Positions 1 to 6,603 are shown, counted from the stretch's first letter. The stretch is DNA of 17,725 bases from Actinomycetes bacterium (GCA_021808665.1 JAKBBA010000066.1:1-17725); one strand, 5' to 3'. Notes: generated by a model from the letters alone, not told the origin. Numbers and translations are program-made.

Positions 1-1
1 A

Positions 2-463
2 GCCGACGTCAACACCCTCAAAGCCGACGTCAACACCCTAAAGACCGACTCGGGCAAGACCAGGGGGAAGCTCTTGGAGGAGCAGGTCCGTCACAACCCT
101 GGAAGGTTCCTGGGCCGGTACGCTCGCCGGCTAAAGGCATTGTCCGTCGACGACGTGCTGGACTCTAACGGAGTGGCCCTCGACGACGAAAAATATGGCG
201 TCCTCTCGCGAGCAGACGCCTTCCTTGCCGGTTCCGAGCGAGGAACCGGACATGCGACCGTGATAGTAGTCGAGGCCACATGGCGGGTTTCGACAGACGA
301 CGTGAAGCGAACAGCCGCCTGGGTCAGCCTCCTTAACTCGGTCGGTGTCCTTGCCCGTGGTGCGATCATCTCGGTGGAGCCCCCACGTGACAGCGTACGC
401 CGGGCAGCTGAGGCGGAGTCTCTGTGGGTAGTCGTCGACTCCTACGACCAAAGCGCCGCTTGA
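2..463 (+). CDS. Coiled-coil protein with PD-(D/E)XK-nuclease-like C-terminal domain (5' end cut off by window)
   Basis: The reading frame is open from base 2, so the true start lies outside the window; 153 residues are visible. It opens with two copies of the heptad ADVNTLK, which suggests a coiled coil. A basic linker follows (visible residues 18-45), then a compact alpha/beta domain with RADAFLAG, a hydrophobic strand ending in VVEATW, a DDVKRTAAW helix and a final VVVD strand. This order (coiled coil, basic linker, strand with Asp, strand with Glu, helix starting DV.R) is that of a bacterial family related to DUF3782, thought to have a nuclease-like fold. The usual E-x-K is E-A-T here, so catalysis is doubtful. 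An internal TTG at 74 could be called as a start, but the heptads continue upstream in frame. The function is not known. The N-terminal coiled coil of the minus-strand gene at 7428-7859 is of similar type. Confidence 0.65.
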   Translation, partial: ADVNTLKADVNTLKTDSGKTRGKLLEEQVRHNPGRFLGRYARRLKALSVDDVLDSNGVALDDEKYGVLSRADAFLAGSERGTGHATVIVVEATWRVSTDDVKRTAAWVSLLNSVGVLARGAIISVEPPRDSVRRAAEAESLWVVVDSYDQSAA

Positions 464-488
464 GCACACCTGGTAACAAACTGCGACC

Positions 489-1058
489 GTGAAACTACAA
501 CAAGCGGTCGAGCCCGATCTGGCGGACTCGCGCGCAGTAAGCAAAGCTCGCAGGGTGCCATCCGATGAGGGTCTCCACCCGAGCGCTGCTGCGGTCGCTG
601 CCGTCCTCGCCGAGCTCGCTCCGGGCGCCGAAGTACGAGAAGTCGACTCGTCGACGCGTACGGCCGCCGAGGCGGCGGCTGCGCTGGGATGCGAAGTGGG
701 CGCCATCGCGTCGAGCCTGGTGTTCATAGCCGATGATGGCCCGGTGCTGATCATGACTAGCGGCGCCCACCGAGTCGACGTCGACGTCGTCGCCTCACAG
801 ACCGGTCTGGCAAGGCTACGCAAGGCGACCGCCGCTGAGGTGCGCGCCGCTACCGGTCAGGCCATAGGAGGAGTCTCCCCCGTCGGGCATCCGAGTCGTC
901 TGCGCACCGTGGTGGATATAGACCTGTCTCGCTATCCAAAGCTGTGGGCGGCAGCGGGAACACCTAACGCCGTGTTTTCCACGACTTTCGAGCAGTTGAT
1001 TGAGATCACTGCCGGCACGGTCACGCAAGTGGTGGCGACCACCGACCGACCACAGTGA
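489..1058 (+). CDS. YbaK/EbsC-type aminoacyl-tRNA editing domain protein
   Basis: A 189-residue protein whose residues 30-185 match the YbaK/ProX fold, a freestanding domain that hydrolyses mischarged aminoacyl-tRNA such as Cys- or Ala-tRNA(Pro). The features seen are an ASSLVFIADDGPVLIMTSG strand pair, the helix after HRVDVDVVA, and the family signature TGQAIGGVSPVGH near residues 121-133. The Lys usual in the family's KSLVF-type strand is Ser here; many actinobacterial members differ at this site, so substrate choice cannot be predicted. The GTG at 489 has no clear ribosome site. A second in-frame GTG at 555 (residue 23) sits closer to the domain and may be the true start. It begins 25 nt after the previous gene, so cotranscription is possible. 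Confidence 0.82.
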   Translation: MKLQQAVEPDLADSRAVSKARRVPSDEGLHPSAAAVAAVLAELAPGAEVREVDSSTRTAAEAAAALGCEVGAIASSLVFIADDGPVLIMTSGAHRVDVDVVASQTGLARLRKATAAEVRAATGQAIGGVSPVGHPSRLRTVVDIDLSRYPKLWAAAGTPNAVFSTTFEQLIEITAGTVTQVVATTDRPQ

Positions 1059-1146
1059 GTACGGGAGCAGTCTCCACGTAGCGACTGGCCTCGCGAGGGG
1101 AACCGAGGCAGGCTCCGGCCACTTCAGGGTTGCTGCCACCACCCAA

Positions 1147-1169
1147 CGTGGCTAACATTGTTAGCCACG
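1147..1169. promoter_or_regulatory. Perfect 23-bp palindrome, probable TetR operator
   Basis: CGTGGCTAAC and its exact reverse complement GTTAGCCACG flank the 3-nt centre ATT. The site lies 65 bp before the reductase start and is the only strong palindrome in the gap. The core resembles classical TetR-class operators, which have inverted half-sites around a short centre. The downstream operon ends in a TetR gene, so autoregulation is the natural reading. A possible -35 (TTGTTA, 1158-1163) overlaps the palindrome, with a weak -10 (GATACC, 1180-1185) 16 bp on. That promoter call is tentative. Confidence 0.6.
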
Positions 1170-1233
1170 CCGCCCAGGTGATACCGAAAGGCCCCTAGCT
1201 GTGTGCCCGCTATGTGATTGTAAGGAGTCGACC

Positions 1234-1695
1234 GTGAACGATCCCATCGCCGCCCGATACCGCAAGCCGGGCTGGTTCACCCAACACGTCTTAAACCGCG
1301 CCGTTGTAGCGTTAACAAGGGCCGGGTTGAGCGTCTGGGGGAGCCGCATTCTCGAAGTGCCGGGCCGCACGTCAGGGGAGGTACGCCGGGTGCCGGTGAA
1401 CCTTCTGTCCTTGGACGGCACGCAGTACCTGGTGTCAGCACGAGGCACCGGCCAGTGGGTCCGCAATGTCCGTGCCGCTAACGGCCACCTAGACCTGCTC
1501 GTAGGCCGCACCCGCCGGCACTGGGTAGCTTCCGAGCTCACCGACGCCCAGAAACCTCCGGTGCTGAGAGCCTACCTGCGACGTTGGAAAGCCGAAGTCG
1601 GGGTGTTCTTCGAGGGTGTCGACGCGACCTCCAGCGACGAAGAGCTAACCGCTGCCGGGCCGAAGCACCCCGTCTTCGTCCTCCACACCGCCTAG
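1234..1695 (+). CDS. Deazaflavin (F420)-dependent nitroreductase-family protein, Ddn-like
   Basis: A 153-residue protein of the DUF385/Ddn family, small split-barrel flavoproteins that use coenzyme F420 to reduce quinones, nitro compounds or unsaturated lactones. Family marks are PGRTSGEVRRVPVNLL (residues 37-52), the strand pair around DGTQYLVSARG, and GQWVRNVRAANGH (residues 70-82), where the family usually has P.WVRNL.A. The N-terminal helix (WFTQHVLNRAVVALTRAGL) fits the membrane-facing amphipathic helix of the family. The GTG at 1234 is chosen because AAGGAG (1222-1227) lies 6 nt upstream; the longer frame from 1201 adds 11 residues unlike the family. The stop TAG shares a base with the GTG of the TetR gene, so the two are translationally coupled and probably controlled by the palindrome at 1147-1169. 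The substrate cannot be told. Confidence 0.85.
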   Translation: MNDPIAARYRKPGWFTQHVLNRAVVALTRAGLSVWGSRILEVPGRTSGEVRRVPVNLLSLDGTQYLVSARGTGQWVRNVRAANGHLDLLVGRTRRHWVASELTDAQKPPVLRAYLRRWKAEVGVFFEGVDATSSDEELTAAGPKHPVFVLHTA

Positions 1696-2378
1696 TGGCA
1701 TCCGGCGTAGCGACCAACCGCGTAGTCGCCGACGGCCCACCTGCCGGCGACCCGAGAGCCGCGGCCGGCTCGAAGGCCGCTTATCCCCAGCCCACGACGG
1801 CAAGGCCGGCGCCCAGAGACCACACGGCGCGTGCAGCCGAGATAATCGACACCGCCCGAGCGCTCCTGGAAGAAATAGGACCCCGCGGCCTGACCATGCG
1901 CAAACTCGCCGACGCCCTGGGTATGCGAGCCCCGTCGCTCTACAAGCACCTGCCGAGCCGCAGCGCTCTAGAGGTAGCTCTAGTCGAACACGGCCTCGAC
2001 GAGATCGGCGGCGCCCTCCACGGCGCATTGGCCAAATCGACCGCCGATCCGATCGGAGCCCTGCTCGACACCTATCGCAGCGCGGGCTTAGCCAACCCCC
2101 AGCTGTACCGCCTGGTCACCGCCAGTTCGTTTCCCCGTGGGCAAATCCTCGACGGGCTCGAAGCGTGGGCCGGCGAACCATTCTTCCTCGCTACAGGCGA
2201 CTCCCACCTGGCCCAAGCCCTGTGGTCTTTCGCTCATGGAACGCTCATCCTCGAGCTCGACGGTCGGTTCCTCGGCGGATCGGATCTGGACCGGACCTGG
2301 CAGGCGGGTGCTAAGGCGTTCAAAGCGGCCTGCGATGCCAGCAACCCCGGTGGCGTAACGTCGCCGGCTTCGGACTAA
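1695..2378 (+). CDS. TetR/AcrR-family transcriptional regulator
   Basis: A 227-residue protein. After a Pro/Ala-rich leader of about 40 residues comes a TetR helix-turn-helix (about residues 45-95): the helix RAAEIIDTARALLEEIG, then GLTMRKLADALGMRAPSLYKHLPSR, with the typical recognition segment SLYKH. The C-terminal half has a helical ligand/dimer domain with QALWSFAHGTLILELDGRF, the pattern of the WHG-type TetR C-terminal domain. The GTG start overlaps the stop of the Ddn-like gene (TAGTG). The upstream continuation of the frame antisense or out of frame to that gene is not coding. It most likely represses its own operon through the palindrome at 1147-1169 and responds to a small hydrophobic ligand that the reductase may process; this is inference from gene order. 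Confidence 0.9.
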   Translation: MASGVATNRVVADGPPAGDPRAAAGSKAAYPQPTTARPAPRDHTARAAEIIDTARALLEEIGPRGLTMRKLADALGMRAPSLYKHLPSRSALEVALVEHGLDEIGGALHGALAKSTADPIGALLDTYRSAGLANPQLYRLVTASSFPRGQILDGLEAWAGEPFFLATGDSHLAQALWSFAHGTLILELDGRFLGGSDLDRTWQAGAKAFKAACDASNPGGVTSPASD

Positions 2379-2400
2379 GCCGCCGTGCAATAAACTCAAG

Positions 2401-2428
2401 TGTTGTACCACGATCCTGTGGTACAACA
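2401..2428. repeat. Perfect 11-bp inverted repeat after the TetR gene
   Basis: TGTTGTACCAC and GTGGTACAACA are exact reverse complements around the 6-nt spacer GATCCT. The repeat begins 22 nt after the TetR stop. No T-run follows, so it is not a textbook intrinsic terminator, although the RNA hairpin could still stop transcription. It also precedes the PIN-toxin remnant. Its core TACCAC recurs as ATACCAC in the spaced repeats before the ribbon-helix-helix gene (3194-3210), so it could be an old toxin-antitoxin operator. Confidence 0.6.
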
Positions 2429-2545
2429 GATTACGGGGACTCAAGAAGCCTCTGAGCAGATCGCTCGCTTGCCCGACAGTTCAGATGCGCAAACCACCAA
2501 CACGTCTATGCCTCTGCCGGTCGCGCTTCGAGACGCAGCCGCTGA

Positions 2546-2918
2546 GTTAGACGGCCATCCCCTAGCCGCCCACCCCGAAAAGTGCTCAGCTGCGTTCAGG
2601 TCGTCACCCAACGAAGGCGCCGCGCTGTTCCAGCCGGCATCCAAGTCCCGACCACGGTTCGCGTCGAGGCCGGCTGGGACCGCACAGCCGACCCGTGGGC
2701 GTTCGCGAGCCACCTGAGATAGCCGACGTCCCCTCGACACCGCTCAGGCCAACCTCACAGCGTCGACCCGAGAACGCAGCCCGGCGTCGGCAGCTGACCC
2801 TCACCTCGGTGCCGTCATCCGATCCAGCGGCGTCGGGCACATCACCGTGGTTACAAGCGACACACGGGACGCTCGTGTCGTCGCAGGCGACCGACCGATC
2901 ACCGTCGTGACGATCTGA
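2546..2918 (+). pseudogene. Decayed VapC-like PIN-domain toxin
   Basis: VapC toxins are PIN-domain Mg-dependent RNases that cut tRNA or rRNA. Two frames must be joined to read this one. Frame A (from 2546; the recognisable part starts near 2612) gives VPTTVRVEAGWDR, with the PIN Glu, and ends at a TAG near 2718. Frame B then gives PLDTAQANLTAS, SAADPHLGAVIRSSGVGH and TVVTSDTRDARVVAG, and ends with TVVTI and TGA at 2916. These match the PIN order: Glu in the second helix, the Asp of the vDAhl helix (here ADPHL), and the TSDp.D turn. The N-terminal strand carrying the first Asp is not seen clearly. The frame change falls near 2710-2725. No intact partner antitoxin is visible upstream on this strand. 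Its tail overlaps the end of the minus-strand antitoxin region. Confidence 0.62.
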
Positions 2919-3176
2919 GCATTTCCGGCGTGGGCGCATCGCCTGCGCTAGGAGCCGGAGTCCTAGGAGCCGGAGTCCTAGGAGCCGGAGTCCGATGTGG
3001 CCGCCCAACAGGGAGATCCCCACCAGCCCGTCAAGCTCGCTGCGACCACCCCCCTTGGTCACGATACCGAGATGGCAAGCGATGGCCTCCCGGATAACCT
3101 CCTGCTGGGAGCACCCTGACCGTCGCGCCGCGCTTCGAACGGCGTCCTCGACCTCAGGGCTCAATCGAAGGTTCAT
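2604..3176 (-). CDS. Ribbon-helix-helix (CopG/VapB-type) antitoxin-like protein, tail probably frameshifted
   Basis: Residues 1-40 are a ribbon-helix-helix domain: strand MNLRLSPEVEDAV, turn RRSGCS, and helix QQEVIREAIACHLGI. RSELDGLV follows, as in RHH antitoxins whose tails bind PIN toxins. The ATG at 3176 has AAGGG about 7 nt upstream. The uninterrupted frame runs to 2604 (190 aa), but after residue 55 it becomes hydrophobic repeats (GLRLL three times) and then low-complexity sequence antisense to the PIN remnant. A one-base shift in the GGGG at about 3020 would instead give GDLPVGRPH, three RTPAP repeats and a stop at 2899-2901. That is a more natural antitoxin tail of about 90 residues. 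I therefore trust only the first 55 residues. The gene converges on the PIN remnant rather than forming an operon with it. Confidence 0.55.
   Translation of the reverse strand: MNLRLSPEVEDAVRSAARRSGCSQQEVIREAIACHLGIVTKGGGRSELDGLVGISLLGGHIGLRLLGLRLLGLRLLAQAMRPRRKCSDRHDGDRSVACDDTSVPCVACNHGDVPDAAGSDDGTEVRVSCRRRAAFSGRRCEVGLSGVEGTSAISGGSRTPTGRLCGPSRPRREPWSGLGCRLEQRGAFVG
2949..2993. repeat. Three exact tandem copies of a 15-bp unit
   Basis: TAGGAGCCGGAGTCC is repeated three times head to tail with no mismatch. The unit is a multiple of three, so it adds five residues per copy to any frame crossing it: GLRLL in the open minus frame and RTPAP in the frame I think is original. It lies in the tail region of the ribbon-helix-helix gene. 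Slipped-strand expansion is likely. Confidence 0.95.
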
Positions 3177-3193
3177 CGCTACACCCTTATAGG

Positions 3194-3210
3194 ACCACTG
3201 TGATACCACT
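3194..3210 (-). promoter_or_regulatory. Candidate operator of the RHH gene: two ACCACT half-sites 11 bp apart
   Basis: ACCACT occurs at 3194-3199 and 3205-3210, in the same orientation and about one helical turn apart. This is the layout often bound by ribbon-helix-helix dimers. The pair lies 18-34 bp upstream of the ATG at 3176 on the minus strand, where it would cover a -10-like TATAAG just downstream. Autorepression by the RHH protein is inferred. Confidence 0.35.
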
Positions 3211-3341
3211 ATGGGATCGCGGGATTGGGGACGCGAAAGACTACGGCTTGTGGCAGGCGAACGACCGGGTGATCCCAAAGAGGATCAACCCCCCAGTCGA
3301 TGATGCTCTACACGGATAGGATGTCGCCGGGAGGCCTAACA

Positions 3342-3476
3342 ATGGCTATGGATAGCACCAAGAGCCCCAAGCTGCGGGGATCTTTCAGCTTCGAGCCCAT
3401 TCTGCACGGCGGCAGGGAGGGGCCGGCGGCCGATGTCTGCGACGTCGACGAAGGGGAGCCTGCGTTGTGTCGGTGA
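3342..3476 (+). CDS. Small ORF (44 aa), overlapping the next gene
   Basis: The ATG at 3342 is preceded by GGGAGG at 3329-3334 with a 7-nt spacer, a strong ribosome site. The 44-residue product begins MAMDSTKSPKLRG and ends with the acidic run DVCDVDEGEP. Its TGA (3474-3476) lies 10 nt inside the following gene, whose GTG is at 3467, so the two would be translationally coupled. I recognise no domain. It may be a small partner protein or only a leader that opens the downstream ribosome site. Confidence 0.4.
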   Translation: MAMDSTKSPKLRGSFSFEPILHGGREGPAADVCDVDEGEPALCR

Positions 3477-3862
3477 TAAGGATCTCGAGGCCGAGACGAG
3501 GCTGGTCGTTATCGCCCGCGACTGTGCTCCCTGGCGGCTTGCTGGTTCGCCTCTTTCGGCTTCACTTCAACTACACGGTTCTTGTCGACGACCGCCCTGT
3601 TGGCCGGATCGGAGAGGGCGAGGTGAAAGTATTCGAGGTGGATCCCGGGCAGCACCGGCTGCGCATACGGTTCGTGCTGCTACGCAGGTCCAAGGAGATA
3701 CGGATGTCGCTAGAACACGACGAGGAGCGCGAGCTCATCTGCGCCACCAGTGGCATGGGCTGGCCCACCCTCCGGGAAGCGTCCCCTGAGGAGGCCTCTG
3801 ACATTCGGGGATCGTCCCTCAGCGAGACGCCCAAGCCACGGGACGCCGATCCGAAAAACTAG
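3467..3862 (+). CDS. Small PEGA-like beta-sandwich protein of unknown function
   Basis: A 131-residue protein. Residues 25-45 are a hydrophobic segment (GGLLVRLFRLHFNYTVLVDD). A beta-rich domain follows: VLVDDRPVGRIGEGEVKVFEVDPGQHRLRI, then a strand with RRSKEIRMSL and ERELICATSGMGW. The order 'short name-like turn, V.V....G, hairpin reading PGQHRLRI, paired strands' resembles PEGA-type domains, found in surface or membrane-linked proteins; this is a fold-level guess. The tail (about residues 105-131) is polar and probably disordered. The GTG start has AAGGGGAG (3451-3458) 8 nt upstream. It overlaps the 44-aa ORF by 10 nt, suggesting coupled translation. Confidence 0.65.
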   Translation: MSVIRISRPRRGWSLSPATVLPGGLLVRLFRLHFNYTVLVDDRPVGRIGEGEVKVFEVDPGQHRLRIRFVLLRRSKEIRMSLEHDEERELICATSGMGWPTLREASPEEASDIRGSSLSETPKPRDADPKN

Positions 3863-4071
3863 ACTGAGACCTTGACCACGCTGCGGTGCCGTCTCGTTCC
3901 AGCTCGCCTTTCAACGTTCCTGATTTCTTTAAAAAGGATGCCGGGTCGTAAAGAAGGTGCTCGTGTCCATGGATGGGTCGGAGCATGGAAGCAAGCTCTC
4001 GTCTGGGGTCACCACGGTGCGCTCGCAGCCTCTGACACCAGCGGCGGCCGGAGCACGCCAAAGGGCGGTCG

Positions 4072-6393
4072 ATGAGCAGTACCGCTTGCGAGCGGCTGAC
4101 CGCACTGCTCGGCCAGCAGACCCAAGATGGCAGCTTCAGTGCCAGCCGGACGGCACCTGCTGGTGGCCTGCGCGTCGAGGTTCGAGGGGTTGGAGAGATC
4201 CGCCTGCCCGTGTCCCAGGCGCAAGCCCGCCAGCTGTGCGCTATCAGCCGCCCGGCTCGCTACGGGCGCAAGGAGCAGACCCTTTTAGACCGGACAGTCC
4301 GCGACACGTGGGAAGTGCCTAAGAGCCGGGTAAAGATCGACAAGCGCCGCTGGAACGAGACGCTCGGCCCGGTACTTGAACGGCTCAAGACCGGCCTCGG
4401 CCTTCCCGCCGAGACCCGGCTCCGAGCCGAACTTCATTCCATGCTCGTCTACGCACCCGGCCAGTTCTTCCTGGCACACCAAGACTCCGAGAAGCACGAC
4501 GCCATGGTCGGATCTCTCGTCGTCGGCCTGCCCTCGGCTTTCAGCGGCGGAGCCCTAGAGGTACGCCAAGGCGCGGACACGGCAACTTACCGAGGGTCGA
4601 AGAAGTCCCTGTCGTTCGTCGCCTTCTACAGCGACTGCCAGCACCAGATCAAACCCGTCACCTCCGGGTACCGGGTAGTGCTCACCTACAACCTTCTCGC
4701 CGCCGGCGAGACCCGCCGCGCAGTGGTCGACGCCGACTGCGAGCTGATCGGCGAACTGGCCGGATGCCTCGAAGAGCACTTCGGCGGGCCGGAAGCCCCG
4801 AGACGCCTGGTATACCTTCTCGACCACCACTACACCCAGCGTGCTGTCAGCTGGTCACGATTGAAAGGCGGCGACGCCCGCACTGCTGCGCTGCTCCAAG
4901 CCGCCGCCGAGCGTGCCGGCTGCGACGCTGTTCTGGCATTGGTGGACGTGCACGAGACGTGGAGCGCCTACGAGCCGGAAGCGCCTTCCCGCTGGTACAG
5001 GCACTCCAGTTACGAGGACTGGGACGACGACGAAGACGACTACGACGGCTCTGTCGATAGCGGCGACGCCGGGGACTACGACCTCCAGGAGCTCATCGAG
5101 TCGGAGATCACCCTCCACAGCTGGATCGACCCGACCGGCACAGGCGAGGAAGACCTCGGGCTGTCGCTCAGCGACGACGAGGTGTGCACAGCCACCCCGT
5201 CGGAGGACCTAGAGCCGTACGCGTCGGAGTACGAGGGTTACATGGGCAACTGGGGAAACACCCTTGACCGGTGGTACCACCGGGGGGCTATAGCCATGTG
5301 GCCCCGCCACCAGGCGTTCGGCGTGCGGGCCGAGGCTGCACCGAACTGGGCGCTCGACACGCTCACCGCCCGGCTCCGCAAAGGCGACCTCCAAGGCGGC
5401 CGGGACATGGCCGCGACGCTTGCCCCGTTCTGGGACCGGGTGGCAGGCCGGGTGCGCACAGCAGGTTTCTTCACCAAGGCGTTGCGCGCTGCCCGGCTGG
5501 TCGAAGACCCGGACTTAGCCGCCACTCTGTTGGGGCCATTCCACCTCCAGATGCTCACCCGCACCCACGCCAAGGAGTTCAGCGCTGTCCTGGACGCCTA
5601 CGGCGAGGATTGGACGGCCGCGCTGGTAGCGAAGTGGTCGCCCACGCGGGGCTACTACTCAGACTCGACAGCCCAGAACACCGAGGCGTGGATGGCTGCG
5701 CTACCCCAGCTCTGCGACGCCCTGGGACACAACAGCGGCGCTGGCGCAGCTGCGGCCCGGTTGGTGCTCGCAGACGCAAAGCAGTGGGCTGCCAAGAACC
5801 TAAAGGCCGCGCTGGGACAGTCCTCCCCCACCCGGCGCGACAAGAACCTTTCCGATCTCGGCCAGCCCGTCGCCGCCATGATAAGCGCAGCGACGCTCGC
5901 CGGCGCAGACGACCTTCGCGACGAAATGATCAGGCTCGCGTGCTCCGACGCCGGCGGAGTGCTGCACTGCGCTATCGCAGTCCTACGAGCGACTCCGCGG
6001 TCGCAGTGGACGGACAACGGTCTCGGGGTGCTGACAGCCCACGTGCGCAACACACTTGGTCAGCTTCTCGCAGTGCCGCAGCGCTCAGTCGGCGACTGGT
6101 CGATCCAACTGCCACCTGGGTGTGAATGCGAGTTGTGCTCCAAGCTGTCTACCTTCCTAGCCGACCCCACCCGAACCCACTTCGAATGGCCGCTCCGCGA
6201 AGACGGCCGCGCCCACGTGCACCGCCGTATCGACGCCTCCGAGCTGCCGGTCAACCATCAGACCCGACGCTCCGGCCGGCCTTACACCCTCGTGCTGACA
6301 AAGACTGAAGCCCTTTTCGAAGGCGACCGCCAGGCCCGCCGATACTTCGAGACCACGCTAGCCTGGCTCGAAGGACGCCCGGAGGGTCGCTGA
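4072..6393 (+). CDS. Large 2-oxoglutarate/Fe(II)-dependent oxygenase (prolyl-4-hydroxylase-like)
   Basis: A 773-residue protein with an N-terminal 2OG-Fe(II) dioxygenase domain. The iron ligands are readable: H136 and D138 in FLAHQDSEK, and H191 in DCQHQIKPV. R201 in GYRVVLTYNLL is placed to bind the 2OG carboxylate. The GGALEVRQG turn and the SFVAFYSDC strand complete the double-stranded beta-helix. A very acidic linker (residues 317-345) follows. The C-terminal two thirds hold a conserved, mostly helical region that starts ITLHSWIDPTG and includes EPYASEYEGYMGN; a small Cys cluster, C684-x-C686-x2-C689, lies near the end. Proteins of this size and layout occur in bacteria and fungi; their substrate is not known to me. 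The ATG has only a weak ribosome site (GGGCGG). All motifs are intact, unlike most neighbours. Expected to be cytoplasmic. Confidence 0.9.
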   Translation: MSSTACERLTALLGQQTQDGSFSASRTAPAGGLRVEVRGVGEIRLPVSQAQARQLCAISRPARYGRKEQTLLDRTVRDTWEVPKSRVKIDKRRWNETLGPVLERLKTGLGLPAETRLRAELHSMLVYAPGQFFLAHQDSEKHDAMVGSLVVGLPSAFSGGALEVRQGADTATYRGSKKSLSFVAFYSDCQHQIKPVTSGYRVVLTYNLLAAGETRRAVVDADCELIGELAGCLEEHFGGPEAPRRLVYLLDHHYTQRAVSWSRLKGGDARTAALLQAAAERAGCDAVLALVDVHETWSAYEPEAPSRWYRHSSYEDWDDDEDDYDGSVDSGDAGDYDLQELIESEITLHSWIDPTGTGEEDLGLSLSDDEVCTATPSEDLEPYASEYEGYMGNWGNTLDRWYHRGAIAMWPRHQAFGVRAEAAPNWALDTLTARLRKGDLQGGRDMAATLAPFWDRVAGRVRTAGFFTKALRAARLVEDPDLAATLLGPFHLQMLTRTHAKEFSAVLDAYGEDWTAALVAKWSPTRGYYSDSTAQNTEAWMAALPQLCDALGHNSGAGAAAARLVLADAKQWAAKNLKAALGQSSPTRRDKNLSDLGQPVAAMISAATLAGADDLRDEMIRLACSDAGGVLHCAIAVLRATPRSQWTDNGLGVLTAHVRNTLGQLLAVPQRSVGDWSIQLPPGCECELCSKLSTFLADPTRTHFEWPLREDGRAHVHRRIDASELPVNHQTRRSGRPYTLVLTKTEALFEGDRQARRYFETTLAWLEGRPEGR

Positions 6394-6413
6394 CGCGGCG
6401 CCCAGCGGGTTCG

Positions 6414-6444
6414 CCGCCCGGCGGATGCCCCGCCCGGCGGATGC
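6414..6444. repeat. Two 15-bp direct repeats between convergent genes
   Basis: CCGCCCGGCGGATGC occurs at 6414-6428 and 6430-6444, one base apart. Each copy contains the self-complementary CCGCCCGGCGG, so each could form a short hairpin. The pair lies between the stop of the oxygenase gene and the stop of the minus-strand vapB-like gene, so a two-way transcription stop is possible, although no T-run follows. Confidence 0.6.
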
Positions 6445-6456
6445 GCCTACGGATGC

Positions 6457-6603
6457 CTAACGGTCGGCGTGCCGGCGACGTCTATCAGCCAGGAATACCG
6501 CTTGGAGTGAGCGGTTCACCGCTTCTCTCGTGGTTGACGCTCCCGGGATTGACGAGGCTTCCTTGAGCAGGTCGCCGTCGATGTCTACCAGTCGCTTGTC
6601 CAC
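6457..6603 (-). CDS. VapB-like antitoxin (48 aa), without a toxin
   Basis: The minus strand encodes a 48-residue protein starting GTG-GAC, with a second GTG just before it. The sequence LVDIDGDLLKEASSIPG and then TTREAVNRSLQAVFLADRRRR matches the short VapB family: a ribbon strand VDID, a helix DLLKEA, and the conserved T(K/T)REAV start of the second helix. Such proteins bind DNA and neutralise PIN toxins. The C-terminal toxin-binding tail is shorter than the usual 70-85 residue form. The gene downstream on this strand would be the PIN toxin, but the next thing is the 3' end of the oxygenase gene in the opposite direction. A good -10 (CATAAT on the minus strand, 6626-6621) lies 18 nt before the start, so it may still be expressed. 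Confidence 0.58.
   Translation of the reverse strand: MDKRLVDIDGDLLKEASSIPGASTTREAVNRSLQAVFLADRRRRHADR

Noticed and set aside
131..823. 230-codon minus-strand frame across the first two genes
   Set aside because: It lies antisense to two recognisable coding frames and shows no domain.
2949..2993. Possible CRISPR or iteron array
   Set aside because: The units are 15 bp, directly joined without spacers, and lie within a coding region; this is a coding minisatellite-like repeat.
3951..4060. KKVLVSMDGSEHGSKL, like the start of a universal stress protein
   Set aside because: Only about 16 residues match; the rest of the frame is unlike the family and overlaps the oxygenase gene. It may be a fragment or chance.
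3872..4075. 67-codon frame from a TTG just before the oxygenase, with an ATGA overlap
   Set aside because: No ribosome site, no domain, and two competing frames cover the same bases; the overlap alone is not enough.
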